From: Gnetum montanum
Lineage: Eukaryota; Streptophyta; Gnetopsida; Gnetales; Gnetaceae
NCBI GenBank assembly: GCA_015680685.1
Contig: MNCI01012690.1
Coordinates: 213,658 to 277,657, forward strand
Length of the DNA stretch: 64,000 nt
Reading direction: 5' to 3'
A model generated the notes under the pieces. It ran no database searches. It was not told where the DNA came from and saw only the letters and a program-made list of their open reading frames with translations. Both the position numbers and the translations under genes were made by a program. Positions 33,950 through 44,860 of the stretch are shown here, one piece after another. Position 1 is the first letter of the stretch. Each line of letters begins with the position of its first letter.

Positions 33950-35081
33950 AAAAGAATATATAAATTAAGGATAAAAAATAAATAACAAAAAAATTTGAAA
34001 GGCTCCTATTCTTAAGCCTCCAAAACAAAAGGAAAATAATATTGTAGAAAACAAATTAATTGTTTTGTTTTCACTATGTGCTTTTTTGCTTGAAATTGTA
34101 GCTAAAAAGTGATTTTTTGGAAAATTTAGTATTTGACACCTAAAGAGAGAACATGATTATGCTCTTGCTGCTAGAAAATACTACACATCGAAGCTTCCAA
34201 TTAGAGTAGAGAAAAAGTGATTGAAGACAATATTAAATGCAAAGAAATGAAGTAGACAAAGGAGGTTGATCACTAAGAATGACTTCATTAATGCTTAGTT
34301 GTAAGTTGTTACAAATTTTGGATGTCCACTTCTAAGCATGTTGAGGATATTCAAGAAAAACATGAGAAAATGAGTCTTTACTTATACAAAGAGGACATTA
34401 AGTAGAAACATTTCTCATATGTTTAAGATAAGTGCTGATAGAAAGACCTTGATAAATAAGACACCATAAAAAATACAAATTTTAAGAAATGTAGGAGTTA
34501 TTGAAATATCTTTTATTTTCCTAATCCAAAAGTGGGATGAAAATTGCATTTTCCTTGACATTTTTTATTATGAACAACCATTTAGAAATCATCTAAATCA
34601 ACAATATGTTTTTGTGAGATCTTAGGAACAACTATTTGTTTTCCCTTAGTTATTAAAGAAATATTTAATATTAATTTGCCTAGAATATACCTCAAAAGTA
34701 TATTTTGTTGAATAGTAGTAAAAGAAATGAGTGGACTAACTGTTGAAACATTAGTGGAAGAAAAAATTGCATAATTTGCATTATCTGTAAAAAAATACCT
34801 TAGTAGGATCTACACCATTTGTAGAAGAAACCTTAGTAGTATTTATAGTAGCTTAGTGCTAACATACTTGCATAGCTTTTTTCACAACATAGAAGGACAT
34901 GAATTAAGCATATGACCTTGTCAATGATGATAGTAACATGACTTTGAAAGATTGTAATAAACAACCTTCTACACATAATCAATTTTTATAGCATGTCAAA
35001 AAATTTCTTGCTTAAGTGAATCAACATCCACATTAATCAACTATTGAATTCTATGAAAACCACTAGTTTTAGGTAGGATTT
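33950..35081 (-). pseudogene. LINE fragment: ORF1 zinc knuckle and zf-RVT tail
   Basis: The minus strand in one frame reads ILPKTSGFHRIQ, stop, LINVDVDSLKQEIF, stop, HAIKIDYV, stop, KVVYYNLSKSCYYHH, stop, QGHMLNSCPSM. This is the DUF4283/zf-CCHC arrangement of plant LINE ORF1. Further on (34480-34300) WCLIYQGLSISTYLKHMRNV and CPLCISKDSFSHVFLEYPQHA resemble the zinc-binding zf-RVT domain that ends ORF2. The endonuclease and RT between them are missing, so the copy is internally deleted. Confidence 0.6.
35077..35081. repeat. Target-site duplication of element B (left)
   Basis: GATTT, repeated at 47225-47229 right after the 3' LTR. Confidence 0.85.
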
Positions 35082-35964
35082 TGATGAACCCTATTTGGCC
35101 TGGCTCTAATATTGAATATTTGATATCAAAGCCCTAATATCATATACGTGATATCAAGTTCCAAGATGAGATGTTGGACATATGATATCGCTAGGTGTAT
35201 GCCAGCCTATAAATATAGCACTTGGGCACACAGTTTGGGCATAAGTTTTTATCATAGCATAGTAGAGCTCTTGCAGTTTCTTTTCTTCAAAGTTAGAATA
35301 TTTTTCAAACTACTTGCAACAAGAGTGATCGAGTGTATGAATCTTCATTCGAGCACTATCGTACCTAAGCACGGCTGTGTGTGTGACAATAAAGATGAGC
35401 TTTCTTATCAAACCTTGCAGCACCTTGGCTAGCTTAAATATTTTAGTCATGATTTTAATGTTTTGTGCAATTTCATTTAATAATACCAAGTAATTAAGCT
35501 AAAGTAAGCTAGCTAAAATAAATAGTAGTTAATTAAGCACATAAGTATGACCGTTTCAAGCATGCACATGATGCTTGGTAATCCCAACAACACTTAATAT
35601 TTAGTAACCTAGTAGCATTATATGTGTTCAAGATGTGCACAAAAAGTGGAACTGAATACTTATGTTAGGATAGTTAGTTATTAATTAGCCATTAGATTAT
35701 TTAAAGTGGTTCATAAGTTGAGTTTCAACTTCTTGTTAATCATAGATGAATAAAATATAAATTAATAAAAACCATGTGCCTTAATTACACTTAACCATAC
35801 AACTAAGCTCCACAGGTGTAGTGGGAGGACAACGATTTTCACGATTAGATTTCACATCTTGGAATCAATGTACTTAGGACCTAAGGTTTATGGAATTTGA
35901 TCGAATTCTATGTGAATGCTTATGATTCGTATGGTTGGGCATAGGGGTACCTCACTGCTCATCA
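35082..35964 (+). repeat. 5' LTR of element B
   Basis: TGATGAACC ... CTCATCA, 883 bp. The U3 start holds ATATC/GATATC motifs; the TATA box TATAAATA is at 35218-35225. It differs from the 3' LTR at roughly one base in six over the first 300 bp (rough count by eye), so it is an old insertion. Confidence 0.88.
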
Positions 35965-35985
35965 TTGGCATCATTGTTGAGGACC
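35965..35985 (+). promoter_or_regulatory. Primer binding site of element B
   Basis: TTGGCATCATTGTTGAGGAC immediately after the LTR, aligned with the PBS of C and D. Confidence 0.7.
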
Positions 35986-36073
35986 TTTTTGTTGTTATGT
36001 GTGCTTTCTAGGACTTAGTGAAAAATTATTTAGGATCATTGGAATGAATCCTAAAGTCATATCATACATTAAA

Positions 36074-36199
36074 TAACTATAATAATGTTAAGACACATAT
36101 TGCATTTCTTGTTTTCTAACATAAGATGTCTTCTTCTCATAGGAGTGATTCTCCATCCAAGTTGGACGAAGCAAATTAGTAGGTACCCTATAATGATCG
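36074..36199. repeat. 126 bp direct repeat, left copy
   Basis: From TAACTATAATAATGTTAAG to GTAGGTACCCTATAATGATCG. It matches 38912-39042 with roughly 8% differences. It spans the gag start, so it was originally unique element sequence. Confidence 0.85.
36126..36199 (+). pseudogene. gag: gag start of element B, first copy
   Basis: ATGTCTTCTTCTCATAGG (MSSSHRSD...) in the canonical gag-start position after the PBS. It is cut after about 25 codons by the 36200-38911 insert. The same start recurs at 38964. Confidence 0.65.
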
Positions 36200-36923
36200 A
36201 AAGTGTCAGTGGTTGGAATCATTGAGGAGTCAATGGATGCACAGCCTTAACCCTACCTCCGCATAAGCACCTTGTTGGAAATGGAGGTAGAGCACCCTAA
36301 ACAGTCTTGTTGATCAAATAGGGACTTTGCTAGTTGCAATTGGGTGGTGGGTACAACCGAGGGGTGGAGTGGTTAGCCAACATGCAAGTGCAAACAACGC
36401 GAAACGGTGCTAAGTCTCAAAGTAGTGCTTCATAATGCTAAGTGTAGAGTGTAGTCAAGGGTTTTGACTTGAATGAGAGTGTTAACCCATGGAGACTACC
36501 ACCTAAGCATAGTACAACGTGATGACGCATGAAAAAAGTGCTAAAAGACATAAGAAAAATGTAATAAAATGCTAGAAACGGGAGAGAGAAATGGAACACC
36601 ACCCCAAATGGGAGTGCAATTAACTCCAAAAGGGTTTTAAAAGGTACATAGTGTACAACAGGTGCAGTGGAAGCTTAATCATAGTCTCAGTGGTGTTGGG
36701 CCATGAAGTCTAGCACTCACCTTGATGAACCATGCCTACCAAGTTGGTTGTTGTAGTGTATCATGGGTTGTGGTGTCTTGCAAGGCTATGGTGGGCTATG
36801 ATGGGTCATAGAATGAAACTCTACCTCTCTACTGGCACATCTGGGTCTTGTTCGTCCAAAGATGCTCTATGCTAAATGCCAAATGTCAAGTGCTAAAAAT
36901 GATCACGTCCAAGGAATGCTAAT

Positions 36924-37197
36924 CACTTGGGAATGTCAATCATTTGAGAATGCCAGCCACTTGGGAATGCCAACTATTTGAGAACACCAACTACTTGGGA
37001 ATGCCAACCACCTGGGAATGCCAACTACCTAGGAATGCCAACTTTTTGAGAATGCGAACCACCTAGGAATGCCAACCATTTGAGAACACCAACTACTTGG
37101 GAATTCCAACTTCCTAGGGGAATGCCAACTACCTAGGAATGCCAACCGTTTGAGAATGCCAACTGCTTGGGAATGCCAATTGCTTGGGAATGTCAAC
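36924..37197. repeat. Tandem repeat, 17 bp x 16
   Basis: Unit CACTTGGGAATGCCAAC in 16 copies, alternating between TTGGGAATGCC and TTTGAGAACACC variants; one copy has two extra G. Each unit carries TTGG...CCAA, a short inverted repeat. Confidence 0.9.
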
Positions 37198-38632
37198 TAT
37201 TAAAATGCTAGGTGTCCAAGGGTATTTATAGGGCTAGGGTTAGCACAAAACATAGATTGGATGCCACATGACAGTGTGGTAGGTGGGACTACAAGAAAAA
37301 TTCAAAAAAAAAATTTTGAAGGTGATGAGAAAAGTTTAAAAATTTTCTATCTTTGGTTTCTATGCTCGCCTTGTGTTATGCTCGAGATGCATAACTCAAC
37401 AGTTAGAAAAAAATTGCAAAATTGGTAGTTGGAGCTAACTACACTCAACATTTAGAAAAACTTAGGCAAAGTGCCACCATTTTGACACTTAGACAAATTT
37501 GCAGTCGAGACACCAAGACCTGAAATTTTGTGATGTTTCAATGGCCCCTCTTTGTTGACGTCTAGAGGAGTGGCCCGAGAGATGTCGACAAAGAATTGCA
37601 AAACACCATAGTAGATGTGGCACCAACATCACTTGTCGATACTAGGTCGAGTGTCATTCCACCATGTTCAAGAGTGTTGTAGATAAGGGTATGCTAGGGC
37701 AAAGTATGTAGGTAATGTGCTAGGGAGATGAAATGTAAGTAGAGGAAATAAAATGCAAATAGTGTATCCCAATGCAAGATGAAAAGTTAGCATGATTGAC
37801 AGTGACCATGGCATGAAGTGGCTTGCCCTTGAAATGTTAACCTCTCATCAAAGTGCTCATGAGAGACTCAAAGTTGATCTAAGGCTGGGCTAGTTGCGAA
37901 GCTACAACATTGTCAATTACTTTGCGATGTGCATTTTTTCATTTTTCTTTCTTTTCTTCTTTTTTTTCTTTTTTCATTTTTTACTTTTTTTTCTTTACTT
38001 TGCTATGAGGTAAACCCCTATTGGGTTTGGCTTACTACTAAATGCTAGTTGCAAGGTGTCGACCATTGAGTGGACTACATGCCACAAGATGGACTTTGCT
38101 TTAATGCAACTGTGTCGGGCCTATAGGGCAAGTGTTTCCTCCCTGGGATGAGTTGCATTACATCCACTTGGGCTTTGACTAGCCAATAGAGGCTCCCCAT
38201 AGGATGAGTTGTGTTATGTCTACCTTGGGTTCTACAATTGACGGGAAGAGAATTTCATATGCCTCGCAATGCGTATGCATCAAAGGGATGTGCAATCATG
38301 AGTATTCAGGGGATGAGAGGCTATTGGGATGAAGAAGTAGATGTGTGTACACTATAATGGGATGAGAGGGATGTGCACTCTTGAGTGGCTTAACTAGTCT
38401 AATCATGCACATCAAAGTGATGTGGTAACTTGCTGCTACAATGAGATGCATCTATGCACGACCACCTTCGAGGCTTCAGCCTACAAACACAACTTTGAGA
38501 AGACAAGAAAACCATACAACATGAAATGAAAATCAATTGCCAAATGCAAAGATGCTACAAGTGTTATATGTGAAGATGCTAAAAATGCCTCAAATGTTGT
38601 GTTAGTTACAAATGCTCAGGAAGCTAGTGAAA

Positions 38633-38778
38633 GTGGTAGGACGATGATGTTGCGAGTCCTCCGAAGGTCACACTAATGGTGGATGCTCCAAAAGATTAGT
38701 AGAATGGTGGGAGGCGATGATTTTGTAAGTGCCCCAAGGGCTTCACCAATGGTAGGTGCCCCAATAGATCAACAAAAT
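38633..38778. repeat. Tandem repeat, about 73 bp x 2
   Basis: Two diverged copies share GATGAT.TTG..AGT.C.CC.A.GG and AATGGT.G.TGC.CCAA..GAT. They precede the 31 bp array. Confidence 0.6.
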
Positions 38779-38779
38779 G

Positions 38780-38914
38780 CTAGTTTAAAGTCCTAGTAGA
38801 CCATGAACCTAGTTTAAGGTCCTAGCAGACCATGATGTGCTAATTTATAGTCTTAGTAGATTCTTGTGTGCTAGTTTAACATCGTAGTAGACAGTGGATG
38901 TTGTGCTAATTTAA
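38780..38914. repeat. Tandem repeat, about 31 bp x 4
   Basis: Unit CTAGTTTAAAGTCCTAGTAGACCATGA(TGTG) in four copies, the last ending CTAATTTAA exactly at the right copy of the 126 bp direct repeat. Confidence 0.8.
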
Positions 38915-39042
38915 CTACAACAATGTTAAGACACACACTGCATTTCTTATTTTCTAACATAAGATGTCTTCTTCTCACAAGAGTGATTATCCATCCAAGT
39001 TTGACGAAGCAAATTAGTAGGTACCCCAACAATAATGAGTCG
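38912..39042. repeat. 126 bp direct repeat, right copy
   Basis: Second copy of 36074-36199, including the gag ATG at 38964. From here the element is colinear with C and D. Confidence 0.85.
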
Positions 39043-40860
39043 TATATGCTTATCCTAATGAATATGTCCCCAATTTCACCTTCATCCTACATCAGGATGA
39101 ACTACTACAATGGTCTAACATGGAGGGCAACGTGGTATTATCAGCCAATTGATCCATTCCTCCAATGCTCCAACAAACTCTTATACGGTTGGGCATCCAA
39201 GGGCTTCATGCAGAATATGTTGTGTGGGATAGTGACACCAAGGATTATTATCACACTGATGCATAACATCTAAGGGATTGACAGCTAGAGCAATGTTATG
39301 AATCTATGAAAGGGAAGTGGCCTAATGGTTCCCCATTTCTAACATACCACAAAGATGGTGGAGAACCCCTCTCTAGGGGTTTTTCATTTAGAGAGACTCC
39401 TTTCTTTGACTTTGGTGAAGGAGGTCAAAACCAAAACCTACAGTCCATGATCCATAATCTTGGTTTTGGCAAGAACAAATCTAATGACAAAGGGGAATCC
39501 AAGAGAGTCATGGCAATGATGCAGACAAGAAACATGATTGTCATCATGGCTACAACCACTGAAGAGGGGGCAATAGGAACCATGAGGATGCTAGCCCTCC
39601 TTCCTCTTCACCTTCATCATCATCTTTTTCCTCTTCTAGCTTTGAACAAAATTGTAGCAGACATGATGGTGATGGAGGTAACCAATGGGACCAAGATGAT
39701 TGTAGGAACCATTGAGCAAGTGAAGACTTGGGGCATGAACATTCAAGAGAGGCCCATCATTATGAAAAAAGGGGTAGCATAGGGCATAGTAGGCACCATA
39801 ATCATGGCCTCAATGAGCCTTTTCTCACTACCTAGAGCATGCTAAACATTGAAAAGGCAATGAGAATTCCTATAAGGCACATAAAGGATAGTTAGATCAA
39901 GAGGCTAGACATGAACAATATTCCTAGGTTTGAAGGAGGATATAACTCAGATCTACAAAATCATCTTCAGGCTTTTCACAATGTCTATGCCTTGCAAAAT
40001 ATAGAAAATGATTGGCAAAACCTTAAGTTTTTCCCTTGGCCACTCATTAAAGAAGCGAGAAGATAGTATCGATCCTTAAAATTGGAATCTATTAGACAGT
40101 GGAGTACAATGCTCAAACTATTTAATAATAAATATTAGAAATACTCTCAAATGTTCAACTTGAGGAGGCATATCCAAGGATGGAAACAAGGGACACATGA
40201 ACCCTTGGATGCTGCCATGGGCTAATATTATTCTCTATGACATAGAATTTTTGGCCATGGTTATTCTTAATAGGAGCAACTTCGTCATATCATAGATGGG
40301 CTTTGATCAAAAATTAGGAGAACTCTTAGAGTCTATGCCCAAGGGTGATTATCAAAATTAAGAGCCCATTAGATCCTTTGGATGATCAAGAAGGTAGCAA
40401 AAGAAGAAGGAGAGTTTAGAAAATTCAAAAGTATAGAAGAATACAATGGCACTCCTTCCATTTGTAAGAGGGAGGTTTAATTTTGTGGCAGTGAGGAGGA
40501 ATCATCACTTGATGAGGTGGTGAACTGGGAAACCTTGCTGATTCAAAAATTTATCTTTGAAATTTCTGATATGGTAGATCAGTTGTGGGGCTCTATAGAT
40601 AGCATATTTTATGCTATCCTAAAAATTGCTGAAGATTCTAAAGAACATAGTGATTGTGACTGTAGGAGGAAAAAAGAAGCTAAATGTACCAATCAAAGGG
40701 GTAAGGGCAAAATTTTTGCAGTAGAGGAAGTTGTAGAGACTAAATTTGATAATTATGGTCAATGTGAAATCTTCCACTATGAACATCCTAAGGGATGTTA
40801 CCCCATTGTGTTACACTTACTGAATTTTGGGGTGTATGCTCTGAATCCATGACTAGCAAA
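38964..40860 (+). pseudogene. gag: gag of element B
   Basis: MSSSHKSDYPSKFDEAN, then stops and frameshifts. The blocks are NEYVPNFTFILHQDE (39050-39110), the basic region (about 39420-39790), the gag core from AMRIPIRHIK (39860) through LNNIPRFEGGYNSDLQNHL, and the charged segment. The zinc knuckle is CEIFHYEHPKGCYPIVL near 40765-40810, with the second Cys lost. Long open pieces are 39306-39782 (out of frame) and 40517-40852. Confidence 0.8.
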
Positions 40861-41475
40861 AAGGCAAGCACCTAGAAGATTGCGTTATCCTCAAGGCAAT
40901 TCTAAACAATTCCATCAACAATAACAACATTATCCAAGCGGAAGTCCACTGCAACCATACAAGCAGTATCAATAATGATGACAACCACAGTCATGGGCAC
41001 TGCCACTTCCAAGGTAAAAATACCTTTATAGCTAACCAAATCCATATGGGTATTATGTTCAATAACCCTATCTCCACGTGACTCTTCCAATCACACTTCT
41101 CCTTTCCAACATCACTACTACCCTCCTGAATATTATTGAACTCATTCTCTACATTCAAGGAGGGATACCACTTTTTATCTTTATCCTCCTCCTATTCTTA
41201 CATTTGTTCCTCCATCCTCAACATAGCTACTACCTGCTCCATCTATGTAGGGTGAACTTCTAGCCTAACTATAATAGCACAGCACTACTAGGGTCATTAA
41301 TCTATAAATGGTTAATCAATAGAGTGGTTTAGACACTAGATCATGGAAAGACCTTTTTTCCAATCCAACAATCCACCTAAACCCTTACATACATATGTAG
41401 ATGGCAACCTTACTTCTCCATCTCTCTCTACATCTAATTCCTTCGAGTCCCCTTTAAACTAAATACTACCAAGAA
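40861..41475 (+). pseudogene. Gln/Pro/Tyr-rich gag tail of element B
   Basis: Fragments such as HYQASYYDDNHSHG and HHYYPPEYY in broken frames, matching the tails of C and D. No motif. Confidence 0.5.
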
Positions 41476-42010
41476 TTCATTTGGCTATGCTCACTCATGC
41501 TGTATCTGATTGGATCTAGGCTAGGAACCTTCCCAGGAAATTAGCGAATCCTGGAAGTCTTCTTATCTATTTGTAGATTGGTAGGAATGAATCATGTAAA
41601 GTTCTTATTGATTTAAGTTCTGGTGTAAATTTTCTTTCTCATGAGATGTATATTACCTGGAGCTTACCACCCCTCAAGAAAAGTAATATTTGATTGGAAT
41701 TAGCAAACTAGTCCATTACTATTCGATTGGAACTAGTGGAAGACATTGTGACCACTGTTTGTGGGTGGTCTTATCCTACTGATTTCCTGGTAATCAAGGT
41801 TGAGAACTATAAAGGGGACTTCCAAATCATCATAGGAAGGGCATGGCCAAGCACTATTGATGCAAGAATGGGTATCAGAGATCTGTCCTTGGAGATATAT
41901 AAAGAAATTACATTCAGAAAGATTAAGAAGAAGCGAGTTCCATGCATCACGTATAGTAGGGTGCAATTGCATGTAGAACTCTGGTCCATTAAACAAACAT
42001 CCATTTCTAC
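41476..42010 (+). pseudogene. pro: Aspartic protease of element B
   Basis: LAMLTHAVSDWI, then SCKVLIDLSSGVNFLSHEM where the catalytic DSG has become DLSSG. Then LVEDIVTTVCGWSYPTDFLV, FQIIIGRAWPSTIDARMGI and FRKIKKKRVPCITYS (41727-42014). Inactive by the changed active site. Confidence 0.82.
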
Positions 42011-42079
42011 ATGAAAGCAGTGTGCACCTAAAGTAGATATTCAAAGCTATCTATATGCAATAGCCACAAAGAAAGAGGG

Positions 42080-42530
42080 CACCCAATGATTGATTGTTGA
42101 TCCTGAAAATAACACAATGTGCATGGAACCTACTAAGAGCCTAACATGTGCTTATATTGCATGCATGGATGAACTAGAGCAAGTTCATCACCAACTCTTT
42201 GATGATGCAAATGATGATACCTATTAGAGAGAGCTATAAATTCTTAAAATTTTTAAATAAGATCCCCTTGAGTTAAAAAGTCTACTTGCCAATATGGAAT
42301 ATGCATTCTTGAAAAATGGGAAATCAATAATGATCAATGCAAATCTTGCTCCAGAACAAAAACAAATGTTGTTAAATGTGGTTGATAAATGATTGACATC
42401 CTTTACTTGGTTGCATCTTGAACTCATAGGGATTGATCCTAGGAAACACCAGCATCATATCTACACTAACCCAACTATGAAGCTAAAGACGTAGCCATAA
42501 AGATTATTGAATCCCAAATTAAAGTAGATT
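42080..42530 (+). pseudogene. Protease-RT linker of element B
   Basis: NNTMCMEPTKSLTCAYIACMD, EYAFLKNGKSIMINA and LLNVVDK followed by a stop. Colinear with D 54786-55200. Confidence 0.55.
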
Positions 42531-43000
42531 TTCAAGGAGGAAATTGAACAACTCCTCAAGGTAGGGTTTATCTATCCCATTATGGATACTGAGTGGGTTA
42601 GACCACTTGTGATTATGCCAAAGAAAGGGGGTAAGTGGTAGTTTTGCATTGATTTATGCTCCTACCACTTTCCAATGTCTGATCTTAAGCATCTTTTAGT
42701 AGAAAATTGGTAGTAGAGTGGCAATCTTTATGGATGACTTTTCCACTTATGGTGCTACATTCAAGTAAGCCATGGACCACCTTGAGTAAGTACTAAAAAG
42801 ATGTGTGTAAATAAACCTGTGGCTCAATTGGTAAAAGAGCCATCTCATGGTCCAAGAAGGCATTGTATTGGTGCACATAATCTCACAAGCAAAAGTTGAG
42901 GTTGATCCTAAAAAAATCAGGATCATCCAAGGAATTACCTACCAACTAGAAACTATAAAAGATGTCTAGTCATTCCTTGGACACACTGGCTACTATCAGT
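42531..43000 (+). pseudogene. pol (RT): Reverse transcriptase of element B (internal deletion)
   Basis: Reads IEQLLKVGFIYPIMDTEWVR, VIMPKKGGKW, FCIDL and then jumps at about 42658 to APTTFQCLILSIF, two TAG stops, KIG and VAIFMDDFSTYGA. Compared with D, about 230 bp are missing, removing the LLNMATFKDHFPLPF to CNAP part. The FMDD motif remains. Confidence 0.82.
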
Positions 43001-43480
43001 GATTCATAGAGAATTTCTTTAAGATCACAAAATCGTTGGTTGAGCTAACAAAGAAAGATGTTTTATTTTTTTGGATTGAGAAATGTGAAAAAGCATTCTA
43101 ATAGCTAAAGGAAAAACTTGTAGAAACTCCAATTCTACATGTACTTAACTATTTTAAACCATTTCATGTTATGATGGATGCATCAAACTATGCCTTAGGG
43201 ATTGTGCTTACATAGTTGGATGATAAGAAACATCCATATTACATCCATTGTGCAAGCCAAAGAATTATGGGTGCACAACTGAATTACACCACCATAGAAA
43301 AGGAATTGATGGATGTGGTGTTTGCTCTAGAGAAGTTCAAGCACTATGTTCTTGAATATAAAGTATTTATGCACACTAATCACAGTGTCATTCGCTTCTT
43401 CATGAACAAGCCAATGGTGACGCCTTGTGTCATATGATGGCTAGTGATTTTACAAGAATTCGATCTTATGATGGTAGATC
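43001..43480 (+). pseudogene. pol (RH): RNase H of element B
   Basis: FIENFFKITKSLVELTKKD, then DASNYALGIVLT followed by TAG at 43213-43215. The open piece 43216-43437 has DDKKHPYYIHCASQRIMG, AQLNYTTIEKELMDVV and HTNHSVIRFFMNKP. Confidence 0.82.
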
Positions 43481-44860
43481 GAAAGGAAATTGAGAATGTG
43501 GTTGCTGACCACTTATCTTGATTATGATAGAACAACAAAGAAGAGGAAATCCCACTATCTAAGCTATTTCCTAATGAACTCCTCTTTGCCAAGGCTATAA
43601 CTGAACAATTTTCCACTAAGCCTAAATGGTATAATGGCATTCTCACCTATCTTCTCATTCAAGAGATGCCATAAGGGTTCAATGATTCAAAGAAACAATA
43701 GTTTCTCCACTAGGTGAAATGCTTCATGGAGATCAAAAAACACCTCTAAAAAGTGTGCACCAATGACCTAGTTTGTTGGTGTGTCCCTAATGTTAATCAA
43801 CTATGCATTCTCCAAGATGCTCATGAGGGTCCTTATGGAGGCCACTATGCTAGGAGATGCACAACCATTAAAATCCTGATGGTTGGGTATTATTGGCCAA
43901 TAATTTTCAAGGAGGCTCACCAATTTGTCCAGTCTTGTAAATGCTTTCAATGAGATGGTGGAATGACTAATTGAATGGAGGGACCTTAGTAGTGGATTCA
44001 ACCACTAGAACCCTTCCACATCTGGGGCATTGACTTCATGGGTTCCATTACATCCATGTCAAATGGAAAGGCATAAATCATTGTTGTTGTTGACTATTAT
44101 ACAAAATGGACAAAAGTAGCAACTATCACCAACTGTACATCTTCTACTGCTGCTCTGTTTGTACAACAAAATGTTGTAAATAGGTTTGGTGTGCCACATG
44201 CATTAATTTCTGATAATGGAACCAACTTTATAGGTACTACTTTTCAAAAGTTCATTCAATACTTGGGGGTTGAACATAAACTAACACCATACCATCCCCA
44301 AGCCAATGGTCAAGCTAAGGTTACAAATAGGGAAATCAAAAAGATCTTAATGAGAATAGTTAGCAAATATAGGAGAGACTAGAGCACAAAACTCAACAAT
44401 GTCCTTTAGACCTACTGCTCAACATGAAAACTTCCTATAGGATACTCTCCCTATGAGCTACTATATGGAAAATTACCAACACTTCCTATTCAATCCAAGA
44501 TTCATACACTTTTAACAGCCTGTGACCTTGACCTTGACTTAAGTCTAGCATAAAAATAAAGATTAATGAATCTCAACTTACTAGACGAAAATCGATTGGT
44601 GGCCCTATTATCTAATGAGTTGCATAAGGTATTCAACAAAAAGTACCATAACCTCAGAATTAGGAAAGTCAAATTTCAACTAGGAGATGATGTCCTCTAC
44701 TGGAACCCAACACACATACCTCAATGAAATAAGTTCCAGACATTGTGGAAAGGACCTTATATCATTTACAAAACTTTCCCTTTTGGGGCCATGTTGATCT
44801 ACAAACTTGAGAGCTTAGACAAGAAGCAGTTTCTTAACACATAATAAGTCAAACCTTTCC
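43481..44860 (+). pseudogene. pol (INT): Integrase of element B
   Basis: The zinc region HEGPYGGHYARRC..., FVQSCKCFQ is at 43753-43953, and the core FHIWGIDFMGSITSMSNGKA is near 44010-44070. The DDE segment FGVPHALISDNGTNFIG with [15 protein letters not shown] is at 44191-44382, with catalytic Asp and Glu visible. The C-terminal VKFQLGDDVLYWNP, FQTLWKGPYIIY and KPFHEP are near 44670-44870. Confidence 0.85.

Larger units (their letters stand above)
36200..38911. other. 2.7 kb non-coding insert in gag of element B
   Basis: No counterpart in A, C, D or F and no recognisable ORF (longest about 63 codons, no motif). It contains a 17 bp tandem array (36924-37197), a T/C-rich tract (37934-37996), a 73 bp doublet (38633-38778) and a 31 bp array (38780-38914). 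The origin is unknown: a captured host transcript, or a non-autonomous repeat. Confidence 0.7.

Noticed and set aside
36924-37197. 17 bp array considered as CRISPR-like
   Set aside because: Units are directly adjacent with no spacers, in a plant retroelement; it is a simple tandem repeat.
37920-37997. T/C-rich tract as a plus-strand-initiating or Y-patch promoter element
   Set aside because: Isolated low-complexity run in the foreign block with no TATA box or ORF nearby.
39306-39782. 158-codon plus-strand ORF in element B gag
   Set aside because: The first part is gag, but most of it reads the basic region in a shifted frame (Met-rich), as comparison with C and D shows.
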